Below, in pieces: positions 19,679-30,709 of a DNA stretch of 64,000 bases. Numbering within the stretch: position 1 is the first letter of the stretch; every line of letters starts with the position of its first letter. The stretch is from Paenibacillaceae bacterium (lineage in GTDB: Bacteria; Bacillota; Bacilli; Paenibacillales; NBRC-103111), in assembly GCA_029256185.1 (NCBI GenBank), contig JAQSYI010000003.1:62001-126000 (forward strand), read 5' to 3'. Below the pieces are notes generated by a model. The model had not been told where the DNA came from. It searched no databases and worked only from the letters and a program-made list of their open reading frames with translations. A program made the translations under genes and the position numbers.

Positions 19679-19913
19679 GTCCAACCGCTCCTTTACTCCA
19701 TATTGGTTTGTCTGCAGTTCCCTACTAGTCTATCCCCAGTTTGGCAAGGGAATAAACATTTTAACGATTCATCTGCGTCTTACGGCCTGCAGACGCCCCG
19801 CGGCAGCCAAGCCTTCCCGACGGCCCTTAAGCTTTTTTACCCTGAAATTCCCGTTTCTTGTCCCGCCGCATCCGGCTTCTGTCCGGCGCTGTGTCCCCTT
19901 TTGGGTTCGTTTG

Positions 19914-19943
19914 CTTTAAAAAAGCAGGCTCATGCGCTATAAT
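19914..19943 (+). promoter_or_regulatory. SigA-type promoter, leader of the CNNM transporter
   Basis: TTTAAA and TATAAT are separated by 17 bases in a region otherwise without genes. Transcription from here would produce a leader of about 190 bases before the transporter start. Confidence 0.5.
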
Positions 19944-19970
19944 GAAGTTCAAAGGAGTGTGACAGCCGAC

Positions 19971-20072
19971 ATGGACGATGAACCTGAGGGCGATAGTATC
20001 AGGCTTGACCCCCACTGGTTTATTTGTAAACCGACTGTTTGCAGAAAAGTAAATTTTTATTTGCGTATTTAA
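19971..20072 (+). CDS. Possible 33-residue leader ORF
   Basis: ATG 19971 lies 13 bases after AAAGGAG, wider than ideal, and the frame ends at 20072, a few bases before the anti-SD strand of the hairpin at 20076. No homology is recognised. If translated, ribosomes would end right at the hairpin, as in attenuator leaders. Confidence 0.25.
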   Translation: MDDEPEGDSIRLDPHWFICKPTVCRKVNFYLRI

Positions 20073-20075
20073 AAT

Positions 20076-20125
20076 CCTCCATTTTTTCATATGCTAAGAT
20101 TATTTTTCAATTAGCAAAATGGAGG
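20076..20125 (+). promoter_or_regulatory. Hairpin sequestering the ribosome binding site of the CNNM gene
   Basis: CCTCCATTTT (20076-20085) is perfectly complementary to AAAATGGAGG (20116-20125), which contains the gene's ribosome binding site. An inner GCTAA (20093-20097)/TTAGC (20111-20115) pair extends the stem. In the folded state translation would be blocked. It matches no riboswitch class I know. Confidence 0.55.
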
Positions 20126-20135
20126 GATGATTCAC

Positions 20136-21458
20136 TTGTTCGTGGAGATAGCAGTACTGATTTTGCTTATTTTGCTCAATGCCTTTTTTGCCGCGTCGGA
20201 GATTGCATTAATTACTTTGAATGACAACAAGGTCAAGTCGATGGCCGAGAAGGGCGATAAGAAATCGGTTATGCTGCTGAGTTTGCTCAGCGAGCCCAGC
20301 CGTTTCCTGGCTACGATCCAGATCGGAATTACCTTGGCCGGTTTCCTGGCGAGCGCCTTTGCCGCGGAGAATTTCGCCGGCAGACTTGCCCAATTCCTGT
20401 ACGATTCAGGCGTTCCCGTACAGCTCGGGATATTGAATACCATTTCCCTGATTCTGATCACGCTTATATTGTCTTATTTCACATTGGTACTGGGGGAACT
20501 GGTTCCCAAGCGGCTGGCTATGCAAAAGGCGGAGGGCATATCCAAAGTTGTGGTTGGACCTCTTACTATTCTGTCGAAGGTATCTGCCCCCTTCGTCAAG
20601 ATGCTGACTCTATCGACCAATCTGCTGGTTCGCATGATGGGAGTGGATCCCAACGCCAAGGATGAGCAGGTGACGGAAGAAGAAATCCGGATGATGGTGG
20701 ACGTAGGCAAGGAGAACGGCACCATTCTTGAGAATGAGAAAGAAATGATTAATAACATATTCGAGTTTAACAACAAATACGTATCCGACATCATGACCCA
20801 CCGCAGATCTGTAGTTGGCCTTTCTTCCGATATTGCTTCCCATGATCTAGCCGAGCTTATCGTTTCGGAGAATTACACCCGTTTTCCCGTATATGAAGGC
20901 TCCCTTGACCAGGTTATCGGTATTCTGCATGTCAAGGATCTGATGCCTTATCTGGAGAAGGGTATTCCCGCGGGCTTCGATCTGCTGTCTATCATCAGGC
21001 AGCCATACTTTATACCGGAGAGCAAGCCTACGGATCAGGCTTTCAAGGAACTGCAGAAGCACAATGTCCATCTGGCTGTTGCTATTGACGAGTACGGCGG
21101 GATGGCCGGCATCATTACCATCGAGGACCTGCTGGAGGAAATCGTCGGCAGCATTCAAGACGAGCATGATGACGAGGAGAAGGAGTTCGAGTTGCAAGAA
21201 GACGGATCGTACCGGGTTGACGGTCTGGTCAGCCTCCGCGTGATTAACCAGCATCTGCATACCGGATTGCCCAGTGATATCTATGATACGCTTAGCGGGT
21301 TTATTATCGGCTCGCTCGGGTTCATCCCCGGTCCGGACGACCGTCCAACCCTCTCCCTGAGCGGCTTTTTGTACACGGTAGAGGAAGTGGACAATATGCG
21401 GATCAGCAAAGTCATCATTAAGATGCAGGCAGAAGCGGAGTCAGACACGGAGGATTGA
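20136..21458 (+). CDS. CNNM/HlyC-CorC type transporter with CBS pair
   Basis: About 440 residues. Residues 1-190 form the CNNM membrane domain ([39 protein letters not shown]), followed by two CBS domains (about 210-340, with [11 protein letters not shown] and [22 protein letters not shown]) and a CorC_HlyC C-terminal domain. The family exports Mg or related divalent ions. The ATG at 20127 touches GGAGGG too closely, so I prefer TTG 20136, ten bases after it. The ribosome binding site is inside a hairpin (20076-20125). A metal sensor gene follows 52 bases later. Confidence 0.92.
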   Translation: MFVEIAVLILLILLNAFFAASEIALITLNDNKVKSMAEKGDKKSVMLLSLLSEPSRFLATIQIGITLAGFLASAFAAENFAGRLAQFLYDSGVPVQLGILNTISLILITLILSYFTLVLGELVPKRLAMQKAEGISKVVVGPLTILSKVSAPFVKMLTLSTNLLVRMMGVDPNAKDEQVTEEEIRMMVDVGKENGTILENEKEMINNIFEFNNKYVSDIMTHRRSVVGLSSDIASHDLAELIVSENYTRFPVYEGSLDQVIGILHVKDLMPYLEKGIPAGFDLLSIIRQPYFIPESKPTDQAFKELQKHNVHLAVAIDEYGGMAGIITIEDLLEEIVGSIQDEHDDEEKEFELQEDGSYRVDGLVSLRVINQHLHTGLPSDIYDTLSGFIIGSLGFIPGPDDRPTLSLSGFLYTVEEVDNMRISKVIIKMQAEAESDTED

Positions 21459-21510
21459 CGCGCTTTGCCTGGGGAGCGTCATTGCCATCATTTGGATTGG
21501 AGCTAAGAGC

Positions 21511-21786
21511 ATGAGACAATGTATGGATGTTTCCAAGGTTCAGGCAAGATTGAAGCGGATTGAGGGTCAAATCCGCGGTATTTCCGACATGGCCGACAAA
21601 GACGTGCCCTGCGAGGATATTCTGGTGCAGATCAACGCAGCCAAGGCCGCTTTGCACAAGGTGGGACAGGTGATTCTGGAGGGGCATCTGCAGCACTGTG
21701 TCCGCGAAGGAATCGAGCACGGGGATCCGGAGAAGACCATTGCCGACTTCGCCAAAGCCGTGGAGCATTTCTCCCGTATGGGTTAA
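21511..21786 (+). CDS. Metal-sensitive repressor, CsoR/FrmR family (CsoR-like)
   Basis: 91 residues, all-helical. Cys34, His59 and Cys63 (PCEDIL, EGHLQHC) have the spacing of the Cu(I) site in CsoR (Cys-His-Cys at 0, +25, +29). FrmR aldehyde sensors lack the second Cys, so copper or another soft metal is more likely. No copper ATPase or chaperone is adjacent; it follows the CNNM transporter. A strong terminator follows at 21812. Confidence 0.88.
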   Translation: MRQCMDVSKVQARLKRIEGQIRGISDMADKDVPCEDILVQINAAKAALHKVGQVILEGHLQHCVREGIEHGDPEKTIADFAKAVEHFSRMG

Positions 21787-21811
21787 TCAAATGCAATAGC
21801 CGGGATTTTCT

Positions 21812-21841
21812 CCTTGGCGGCATAGGCCGCCAAGGTTTTTT
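21812..21841 (+). terminator. Rho-independent terminator after the CsoR-like gene
   Basis: A perfect 10-bp stem CCTTGGCGGC/GCCGCCAAGG with a 4-base loop and six T residues. Confidence 0.92.
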
Positions 21842-22126
21842 CATTTTCCGGTTGGTCCGGCTATTCCAGGCCCGATACAGAAGGAAGAGCGGCTCCTTCG
21901 GATACGGCGGGCTACCGGGTTTTGAGGCGAACCGGCCTGAATCAGATTCAGATTCTGTTCCGCAGAAGCAGCCGGTCCCATTCCTTCCTGGAACGGGATA
22001 TTTTCATTATCGCAGAAAATGAAGAGAACCCGAGCATAAAGAAGAGATACAGGAATTCTCACGCAATGTAAGCGCAATCTGCCGTGAAAATCAGACGATT
22101 CGTGCAGGATTGGCGGTATGTCCGCC

Positions 22127-22155
22127 TTTACACAATTATTTAAGCGATGTATGAT
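22127..22155 (+). promoter_or_regulatory. SigA promoter of the riboswitch transcript
   Basis: TTTACA (22127-22132) and TATGAT (22150-22155) with a 17-base spacer, about 40 bases before the riboswitch. The region 21842-22126 shows nothing else I can name. Confidence 0.7.
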
Positions 22156-22193
22156 TCAATCTATAATTATGAATTGAATATGTAACATATATT

Positions 22194-22374
22194 CGCTTAA
22201 TTTCCGTTATGGAAAGCGGGGGAACCAACAACCGTAAGCCGGTCTGCTAACAACCGGTGCGGTTATGGGGTGAATCCTGAGCATGATGCGCCCGGCGCAT
22301 TCATGGCAGGTAGGGCAACTCTCAAAGCCCGAATCCGGCAGCTAACCTCGTAAGCGTTATGGAGAGAGGATGAA
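22194..22374 (+). ncRNA. ydaO/yuaA c-di-AMP riboswitch
   Basis: The leader has all conserved blocks of the ydaO class in order: P1 strand CGCTTA, GCGGGGGAACC, GGGGTGAATCC, GGTAGGGC, CGAATCCGGCAGCTAACC, and TAAGCG closing P1 (22351-22356), then GAGAGAGGA. In this class, c-di-AMP binding stabilises the aptamer and turns genes off, usually through a following terminator, which is present here at 22392. Downstream genes are normally wall hydrolases, potassium transporters or osmolyte transporters; here it is an alpha/beta hydrolase-like gene. Confidence 0.95.
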
Positions 22375-22391
22375 GTTCATGTGACTGTTAC

Positions 22392-22420
22392 AGCCACAGA
22401 GAAGCCCTCTGTGGCTTTTT
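22392..22420 (+). terminator. Riboswitch expression-platform terminator
   Basis: AGCCACAGAG/CTCTGTGGCT, a perfect 10-bp stem with a 5-base loop, followed by TTTTT. It lies between the aptamer and the hydrolase-like gene and is the likely c-di-AMP-controlled terminator. Confidence 0.9.
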
Positions 22421-22463
22421 GCTGCGCATTTTAAGAGTTTTTTGACCAGTGGAGGTGTTGAGG

Positions 22464-23270
22464 TTGCCAGTCGCACAGTTAAATGGAACCTCTCTCTATT
22501 ATGAGGTGCAAGGAAGCGGCATGCCTATTGTGTTTGTTCATGGAACGGGACTGACCCATACCATGTTCAAGCCCCAATTGGAGCATTTCTCCAAAAAGTA
22601 TCAGGTGATTGTGTGCGATTTGCGCGGCAACGGCAAGTCCGGCAAGCTGATGCAGCAGCCGGAGGACATTATCGAAACCCAGAGTCTGGATTTGATTATG
22701 CTCATGAACAATCTGCATCTGCGGGATGCGGTTTTTGTAGGGATTTCTTACGGCGGTCTTGTCGTACAGCATATAGCCAAGCAGTACCCCGAGCGGGTGA
22801 GAGCAATGGTGGTTGCCGACAGCTTCTGCCGGAGCGAGGTATCCACGCTGATCGGGAAGCTCCAACTGATGGCCGCCTATTGCAGCCTGATCACATGCTT
22901 TGCCCCTACAGAGCTTGTATTGCCTTCGCTCCGGTTGCTGTACCGCCGTTGGAACTGTGCCTACAGCGAGATCAGAAAATGCATGCTGGAGAAGCGTCCC
23001 AGCGAGCTGTACCGGCAGAGGCTGGCCGCTACCCGGCTGGATTACTCCCTTCATCTGAAGCTGTTTACCCGTCCGGTCTTATGCATATCCGGCGACTTTA
23101 CGGAATATGGCATCCATTGCATGAAGGAAATGGCTGAACAGCTGCCTCATGCGCAGCTGGAGATTATTCCCGACTCCTCAGACCCCAGCAATCTGTGCCA
23201 ACCGGAGATGTTCAACGGCATTGTCGCCCAGTTTCTCGAGAAGCAACATGAGGAGAGGCAGATACTTTAG
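22464..23270 (+). CDS. Alpha/beta hydrolase-fold protein lacking the catalytic His
   Basis: 268 residues from TTG 22464, eight bases after GGAGGTG. The fold signature is clear: oxyanion HGTGL, CDLRGNGKSGK, nucleophile elbow VGISYGG with the Ser, and the closing NLCQPEMFNGIVAQFL. The usual GAGH before the last strand is replaced by DSSD (IIPDSSDPSNLCQPE), so the triad His is an Asp. The acid residue region (SGDFTEYG) is also unusual. The protein may be a non-hydrolytic member or a sensor partner (the RsbQ type is a related signalling hydrolase). It is the first gene after the c-di-AMP riboswitch. Confidence 0.82.
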   Translation: MPVAQLNGTSLYYEVQGSGMPIVFVHGTGLTHTMFKPQLEHFSKKYQVIVCDLRGNGKSGKLMQQPEDIIETQSLDLIMLMNNLHLRDAVFVGISYGGLVVQHIAKQYPERVRAMVVADSFCRSEVSTLIGKLQLMAAYCSLITCFAPTELVLPSLRLLYRRWNCAYSEIRKCMLEKRPSELYRQRLAATRLDYSLHLKLFTRPVLCISGDFTEYGIHCMKEMAEQLPHAQLEIIPDSSDPSNLCQPEMFNGIVAQFLEKQHEERQIL

Positions 23271-23357
23271 CGCAGTCCTTATTGCGTTCCAAAGGAGTCC
23301 CGCCTCGGGTGTTTTAAGCCAGAAAGTATAAACATGGAAGCGGCTCGATGTCTTGAC

Positions 23358-23394
23358 AAACGCGTCAGCGTCAAAAAGACGCCGCTAGGCGTTT
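23358..23394. repeat. Imperfect palindromic element in an intergenic region
   Basis: AAACGCGTCAGCGTC, AAAAA, then GACGCCGCTAGGCGTTT form a GC-rich hairpin flanked by two copies of CAGAAAGTATA (near 23320 and 23408). It resembles a dispersed REP/MITE-like intergenic element; there is no coding content in the 23271-23742 gap. Confidence 0.4.
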
Positions 23395-23516
23395 ATCCTT
23401 GGTAAATCAGAAAGTATATAATTCTGAGGAAGAGAAGCCCTTTCTCAGTAAATCAAGTAAGCGGAGCTGGACCGCCATAGGAAAACGGCGGGACTCCTTT
23501 GGAAACGAAAAAAAGG

Positions 23517-23546
23517 ACCTGGCGGTGAACTTCCGCCAGGTTTTTC
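23517..23546 (+). terminator. Rho-independent terminator
   Basis: ACCTGGCGG/CCGCCAGGT with a 7-base loop and T-run. It separates the hydrolase-like gene from the rph promoter. Confidence 0.8.
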
Positions 23547-23594
23547 TCATGGAAATCAAAAAAGAACCCGAAAATACAATCAGGTTCGTAGTTA

Positions 23595-23623
23595 TTGCAT
23601 ATGTGCAGACACGGTGATATAAT
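23595..23623 (+). promoter_or_regulatory. Promoter of the rifampicin phosphotransferase gene
   Basis: TTGCAT (23595-23600) and TATAAT (23618-23623) with a 17-base spacer, giving a leader of about 110 bases. I see no rifamycin-associated element of the actinomycete type. Confidence 0.65.
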
Positions 23624-23742
23624 CAGTTTACAACTGATAAAAAAACAAATAAACAAAATAATCTCATCTTATACTTTAACTTTAGCATATCAGCAAACCC
23701 TTGTCAATTGTTTTCTCAATTTACTGATGGGAGAGATGTTGA

Positions 23743-26343
<2,601 letters not shown>

Positions 26344-26351
26344 AATATCTA

Positions 26352-26382
26352 TTGACTTGGAGTTAACTCCAAGGGGTAAAGT
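26352..26382 (+). promoter_or_regulatory. MerR-type promoter/operator (AdhR-like)
   Basis: TTGACT and TAAAGT are separated by 19 bases, the long spacer of MerR-activated promoters. Centred in it is the perfect palindrome CTTGGAGTTAACTCCAAG (26356-26373), a 7-4-7 arrangement as in AdhR operators. A related site lies at 47109-47139. Confidence 0.85.
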
Positions 26383-26500
26383 AAAGAGGTTGCTACGATC
26401 CCGCGGCTGTCGAATTCCTGACCGGGCCCGGCAAATGATTCCTGCCAAGGACGCTTCCAACGAGAGATGAACCCTGGACAGACAGGAGGTGGTTGAACGT

Positions 26501-26878
26501 ATGACGATTGCAGAAGTGAGCAAAAAATTTACACTTTCGCAGGATACGCTCCGGTACTATGAGCGCATCGGGTTAATTCCCAGCGTTAGCCGCAATAAAA
26601 GCGGGATTCGGGATTACTCGGAAGAGGACTGCAGGTGGATCGAATTCATCAAATGTATGCGGGATGCCGGACTTCCGATTGAAGTCTTGATTGAGTATGT
26701 GAGGCTGTATCAACTGGGTGATTCCACCTTCGAAGCCAGAAAAGAGCTTTTGATCGAACAACGTGATTTGTTGGCTGCCAGACTAAAAGAGATGGAAGGA
26801 ACGCTTGAAAAACTGAATTACAAGGTCAGTTCTTATAAAAAAATTGGTCTTGCAAAAGGAAATGAAGGGGAGGATTAA
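26501..26878 (+). CDS. MerR family regulator, AdhR-like
   Basis: 125 residues from ATG 26501 with AGGAGG upstream. The N-terminal winged HTH (TIAEVSKKFTLSQDTLRYYERIGLIP) and the long dimer helix are typical. There are few cysteines and no C-terminal metal loop, so it belongs to the small aldehyde/electrophile-responsive branch rather than metal sensors. One Cys in the DNA-binding half (DCRWIEFIKC region, residues about 46-54) matches the redox Cys used by AdhR/NmlR proteins. It is transcribed with the next gene (3-base gap) from its own operator, so autoregulation is likely. Confidence 0.88.
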   Translation: MTIAEVSKKFTLSQDTLRYYERIGLIPSVSRNKSGIRDYSEEDCRWIEFIKCMRDAGLPIEVLIEYVRLYQLGDSTFEARKELLIEQRDLLAARLKEMEGTLEKLNYKVSSYKKIGLAKGNEGED

Positions 26879-26881
26879 AAA

Positions 26882-27862
26882 ATGGAATATGTAAAGCTCG
26901 GAAATACAGGCTTGGATGTATCACGGATATGCTTGGGTTGTATGGGCTTTGGCGTGGCTGAGCGTTGGACTCATCCATGGGTAATCAATGAGGAGAACAG
27001 CAGGCCGATTATCCAAAAGGCGTTGGAGCTCGGCATCAACTTTTTTGACACAGCCAATGTTTATTCGGATGGAACCAGCGAGGAGATTGTGGGACGGGCG
27101 TTGAAGGATTTTGCCAACCGGGATGAAATTGTCCTGGCAACAAAAGTGCACTTCCGCATGCACCAAGGTCCCAATGGCGCCGGACTGTCCCGCAAGGCCA
27201 TCATGAGCGAGATCGACAAGAGCTTGAAAAGACTGGGAACGGATTATGTGGATTTGTACCAAATTCACCGGTGGGATTACCATACGCCCATCGAAGAAAC
27301 GATGGAAGCCCTGCATGATGTAGTGAAGGCCGGGAAGGCAAGGTATATCGGAGCTTCGGCCATGTATGCCTGGCAGTTTCTCAAGGCTCTTCATACAGCG
27401 GAGAAGAACGGGTGGACCCGCTTCGTATCCATGCAGAATCACTATAACCTGATCTACCGCGAGGAAGAGCGCGAGATGCTTCCGCTATGCAAAGCGGAGA
27501 AGATCGGCGTCATTCCATACAGCCCTCTGGCATCAGGCCGGTTGACGAGAGACTGGTCCGTACAAACACACCGCTCCGAAACGGATAAAGTCCAACGCTC
27601 CAAATATGATGCCACTGCAGACGCTGACCGGCTGATTGTGGATCAGGTTGCGGAGATCGCGGAAAAACACGGCGTTCCCCGCGTCCACATCGCCCTTGCC
27701 TGGCTGCTGCAAAAAGAGCCCGTCACCGCTCCCATTATCGGCGCCACTAAAATATCCCATCTGGAAGACGCGGCAGCCGCCTTATTGGTCAAGTTATCAC
27801 CGGAAGAGATAGAGTCGCTGGAAAAGCCGTATATTCCCCACCCGGTAGTTGGCGCTTTGTAG
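26882..27862 (+). CDS. Aldo/keto reductase
   Basis: 326 residues, NADPH-dependent TIM barrel. Catalytic residues are visible: Asp and Tyr in FFDTANVYSDG, Lys in VLATKVHF, His in YQIHRWD; the cofactor loop follows near GATKISHLEDAAAAL. It likely reduces reactive aldehydes such as methylglyoxal. It follows the MerR gene after GGGGAGG, making a regulator-enzyme pair. Confidence 0.93.
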   Translation: MEYVKLGNTGLDVSRICLGCMGFGVAERWTHPWVINEENSRPIIQKALELGINFFDTANVYSDGTSEEIVGRALKDFANRDEIVLATKVHFRMHQGPNGAGLSRKAIMSEIDKSLKRLGTDYVDLYQIHRWDYHTPIEETMEALHDVVKAGKARYIGASAMYAWQFLKALHTAEKNGWTRFVSMQNHYNLIYREEEREMLPLCKAEKIGVIPYSPLASGRLTRDWSVQTHRSETDKVQRSKYDATADADRLIVDQVAEIAEKHGVPRVHIALAWLLQKEPVTAPIIGATKISHLEDAAAALLVKLSPEEIESLEKPYIPHPVVGAL

Positions 27863-27875
27863 ACAAGGATTTCCG

Positions 27876-27904
27876 GGTTGGGAGAGAGTCTCCCAACCTG
27901 ATTT
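27876..27904 (+). terminator. Terminator after the aldo/keto reductase
   Basis: GGTTGGGAGA/TCTCCCAACC, a 10-bp stem with 3-base loop followed by TGATTTT. The T-run is weak. Confidence 0.65.
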
Positions 27905-27922
27905 TCCATCCTGGTCAACGCA

Positions 27923-27971
27923 TTGACATTCAAAATAGAGAAAGGTATTATACTATGTAAGACAATTGTAG
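27923..27971 (+). promoter_or_regulatory. Promoter and putative BlaI operator
   Basis: TTGACA (27923-27928) and TATTAT (27946-27951) with a 17-base spacer. Overlapping the start site is GACAATTGTAG, close to the TACANNTGTA core bound by BlaI/MecI repressors. Confidence 0.7.
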
Positions 27972-27988
27972 AAAATGGGGAATGCGGT

Positions 27989-28366
27989 TTGAATCAAATG
28001 AAAAAACTTCCTGATGCTGAATTTGAGATCATGAAGATTGTATGGGCTAATGAGCCGCCCATCACGACAAGCATCATTATGGAGCAGTTGGGTAATGAAA
28101 GGGCATGGAAGGCGCAAACGATTATTACTCTGATGGCGAGGCTGGTAGAGCGGGGGTTCATCCGAACAGAAAAAAAGGGGAAGGAACGCACCTATTACCC
28201 ATTGATTGGCAGAGACGACTATCTGAAGTTTGAGTCAGGCGATTTTATGGACAGGTTCCACGCCAATTCCTTTAGAAGCCTGGTGGCCACGTTGTACAAC
28301 GGCAAGAAGATTAACGACAGCGATCTCGAGGATTTGATGCACTGGCTAAAGGAAAAGAGGGATTGA
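27989..28366 (+). CDS. BlaI/MecI/CopY family repressor
   Basis: About 125 residues. TTG 27989 has TGGGGA at good spacing; ATG 27998 is an alternative. The winged helix (LPDAEFEIMKIVWANEPPITTS, QTIITLMARLVERGFI) and the dimerising C-terminal tail are typical. BlaI repressors are inactivated by cleavage when the partner M56 protease is triggered. The next gene encodes that partner two bases later, and a palindrome suitable for autorepression lies at its promoter. Confidence 0.93.
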   Translation: MNQMKKLPDAEFEIMKIVWANEPPITTSIIMEQLGNERAWKAQTIITLMARLVERGFIRTEKKGKERTYYPLIGRDDYLKFESGDFMDRFHANSFRSLVATLYNGKKINDSDLEDLMHWLKEKRD

Positions 28367-28367
28367 T

Positions 28368-29711
28368 ATGCCGGCATTCTTGGCAACATTGTTGCGCTGT
28401 TCTGTTGCTATGTCGGTGATTTCCTTCGTTTACATGGCTGCTATGCCTCACTTGGCAAAACGTTATTCCGCAACTTGGCTGTATTACATTTGGCTCTTTG
28501 TAATCATTGGCTGGATATTTCCTTTTTGGCCCCATATCAATCAAAATGTCATTCCTCTTCCCATACCGGAAATACCGGTTATCGAACTGAAGCATTTTAA
28601 TATGGATGAGTCTATCAGGGTTGCCAGCGGAATGGGCCAAAACTCACTAATTTCCCTATGGTGGATAATAAGCGGAATATGGGGAATTTGTACGGCAGGG
28701 ATTATCGCCTACAATGTTTGGCGGCATAAACGGTTTATCGATTTGGTCAACCGCTGGGGAGAGGCTGTAGAGAACCGGAGCATCTTCAATATACTGGATT
28801 CTTTACGGGCAGAAATGAAAATAAGAAAGCATGTTGATTTGAAAACTTGCCCGTTCATCAGCAGTCCCATGTTGGTTGGCTTCTTCCGGCCGGTTATTTT
28901 GTTGCCGTCTATTGAAATGGATCCGGAAGAGCTGACCTTTATATTGAGGCATGAGCTAATCCATTTCAAACGGCATGATTTATGGCATAAATCATTAATT
29001 CTATTAACCACTGCGGTGCATTGGTTCAATCCTGCGGTATATATCATTGCTAAGGCGATCGAAGTCCAGTGTGAGCTGTCTTGTGATGAACTGGTGGTAA
29101 AGGAAACAAGCATGGAACAACGCAAACGGTACAGCGAAACCATCATTGGCTTAATCAAAAAGGGCTCCAAAGTTCAAACCGCCCTGTCCACGCATTTTTA
29201 CCGGGAAGGGTATAGCATCAAAACAAGAATTTTCCGGATTATGGACAATACCAAGAAGGAAGCCGGGATCACCATCTTTTTTGTTGCACTGATGACCATA
29301 ATGGGCTCCAGAATGGTATTTGCCAACACCCCGGTAAATCATGAGACAGCATCCATTCAAACGGGACAAGCAGCGGCCCGCGACGCGAATAATGTCCAAG
29401 TCATCGATGTGAATATCAAGAGCCTGGCCAGTAAAGAACTGGTACGTCTTGAAGGGAAGTACAGCTTCGAGGCAGGTGACGTGATCCACTATAACATCCT
29501 TACCGAAGGTTACAATGAGGAGCTGACTATCAAGCTGGTCCGGGAAAATCACAAAGAAGCGGGCGCCCAAAAAGCCTGGATGGTGGTTCCCGAACAAGGA
29601 ATCGAAGTCTCGCAAGACCAAACCGGAGGTTATTATTTGATGATTTACAATAAACAAGGAGAGTCCTTATGCAATATTAAAGGTACGATCGAAATTATTA
29701 AAAAAGCCTAA
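28368..29711 (+). CDS. M56 family membrane metalloprotease (BlaR1-like antirepressor)
   Basis: 447 residues with four membrane helices and the zinc motif LRHELIHFKRHDLWHK (HELIH at about residue 196), plus QCELSCDELVV further on. The C-terminal extracellular part (about 315-447) is short and lacks the penicillin-binding sensor of BlaR1, so the signal is not read by beta-lactam acylation in the classical way. It should activate expression by destroying the BlaI-like partner. AAAGAGGG precedes the ATG; same operon as blaI. Confidence 0.9.
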   Translation: MPAFLATLLRCSVAMSVISFVYMAAMPHLAKRYSATWLYYIWLFVIIGWIFPFWPHINQNVIPLPIPEIPVIELKHFNMDESIRVASGMGQNSLISLWWIISGIWGICTAGIIAYNVWRHKRFIDLVNRWGEAVENRSIFNILDSLRAEMKIRKHVDLKTCPFISSPMLVGFFRPVILLPSIEMDPEELTFILRHELIHFKRHDLWHKSLILLTTAVHWFNPAVYIIAKAIEVQCELSCDELVVKETSMEQRKRYSETIIGLIKKGSKVQTALSTHFYREGYSIKTRIFRIMDNTKKEAGITIFFVALMTIMGSRMVFANTPVNHETASIQTGQAAARDANNVQVIDVNIKSLASKELVRLEGKYSFEAGDVIHYNILTEGYNEELTIKLVRENHKEAGAQKAWMVVPEQGIEVSQDQTGGYYLMIYNKQGESLCNIKGTIEIIKKA

Positions 29712-29723
29712 GGAGCAGATGTG

Positions 29724-30683
29724 ATGAATGCGATAGGGAAAGAAGACAACATCCTCCTAAGCCGGTTAAAGTCCAATTTGGAGGCTTGTATTATGGGCAA
29801 GGCTGCAGAATTAGAATTGCTTCTGGCAGCAGCCCTGGCAGGCGGCCATGTTCTGCTTGAAGACGTTCCGGGAACAGGGAAGACAGTCCTGGTCAAAGCA
29901 ATGGCGCAATCCATAAGCGGCGGGTTCCGCCGTATTCAATGCAACCCCGACCTGCTGCCTACTGATATAACCGGTGTTTCTATTTATCATCCCAAAAAAG
30001 AGGAATTTGTATTCCGTCCCGGCCCAGTCTTTACCAACATTTTGCTGGCTGACGAAATCAACCGGGCCTCTACGAAAACTCAATCGGCGCTTTTCGAAGC
30101 AATGGAAGAGCATCAGGTAACGGTGGATGGCGAGTGCCATCCACTTCCAGAGCCGTTTATCTTGCTGGCCACTCAGAACCCGATTGATTTCGAAGGTACC
30201 TACGCATTGCCGGAGGCACAACTGGACCGGTTCATGATGAAATTCAGTTTGGGATACCCTGATCATCAAACGGAGAAGAAGATCTTGCTTTCCCAAGAAA
30301 GCGCCCATCCTCTCAGCAGGCTCAACCCGGTAGCGGCAGTTGAAGATTTGGTCCATATGCGGGAGAGAGTGAAGCAGGTTCACGTAGACGAGGCCATTAC
30401 AGACTATTTGGTAACAATTGTACGGAGTACCCGTGAGCATCCCGCCGTATTTTTGGGGGCCAGCCCCCGGGCGGCCATTGCTCTCCAGCAGGCTTCCAAG
30501 GCGCTCGCCTATTTGCGGAACCGTTCGTATGTAATCCCGGATGATATCAAGTATTTAACTCCGTTTGTGCTCGGCCACCGGATTATTCTGAACCCGGAGA
30601 CAAGGATGGACGGAAGTACGTTGGAATCCGTCTTCAATTCGATCTTTCAGCAAATCCATGTACCGGTTGGTGTGGTGAAATAG
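29724..30683 (+). CDS. MoxR family AAA+ ATPase
   Basis: 319 residues from ATG 29724 (GGAG eight bases before). Walker A LEDVPGTGKTVLV, Walker B ILLADEINRA, sensor ATQNPIDFEGTYALPEAQLDRF and the lid domain match MoxR. These ATPases act as chaperone-like partners of DUF58/VWA proteins. The two following genes are exactly those partners, so a MoxR-DUF58-transglutaminase unit is present, here controlled by BlaI/M56. Confidence 0.93.
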   Translation: MNAIGKEDNILLSRLKSNLEACIMGKAAELELLLAAALAGGHVLLEDVPGTGKTVLVKAMAQSISGGFRRIQCNPDLLPTDITGVSIYHPKKEEFVFRPGPVFTNILLADEINRASTKTQSALFEAMEEHQVTVDGECHPLPEPFILLATQNPIDFEGTYALPEAQLDRFMMKFSLGYPDHQTEKKILLSQESAHPLSRLNPVAAVEDLVHMRERVKQVHVDEAITDYLVTIVRSTREHPAVFLGASPRAAIALQQASKALAYLRNRSYVIPDDIKYLTPFVLGHRIILNPETRMDGSTLESVFNSIFQQIHVPVGVVK

Positions 30684-30709
30684 CCGTGGGAAATAGGGGG
30701 GAAGGCTTA

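Noticed and set aside
23399..23617. 72-codon frame before rph
   Set aside because: Covers a terminator hairpin and the rph promoter; no ribosome binding site.
26501..26878. MerR gene as a metal sensor
   Set aside because: No C-terminal metal-binding loop and its partner is an aldo/keto reductase, so aldehyde response fits better.
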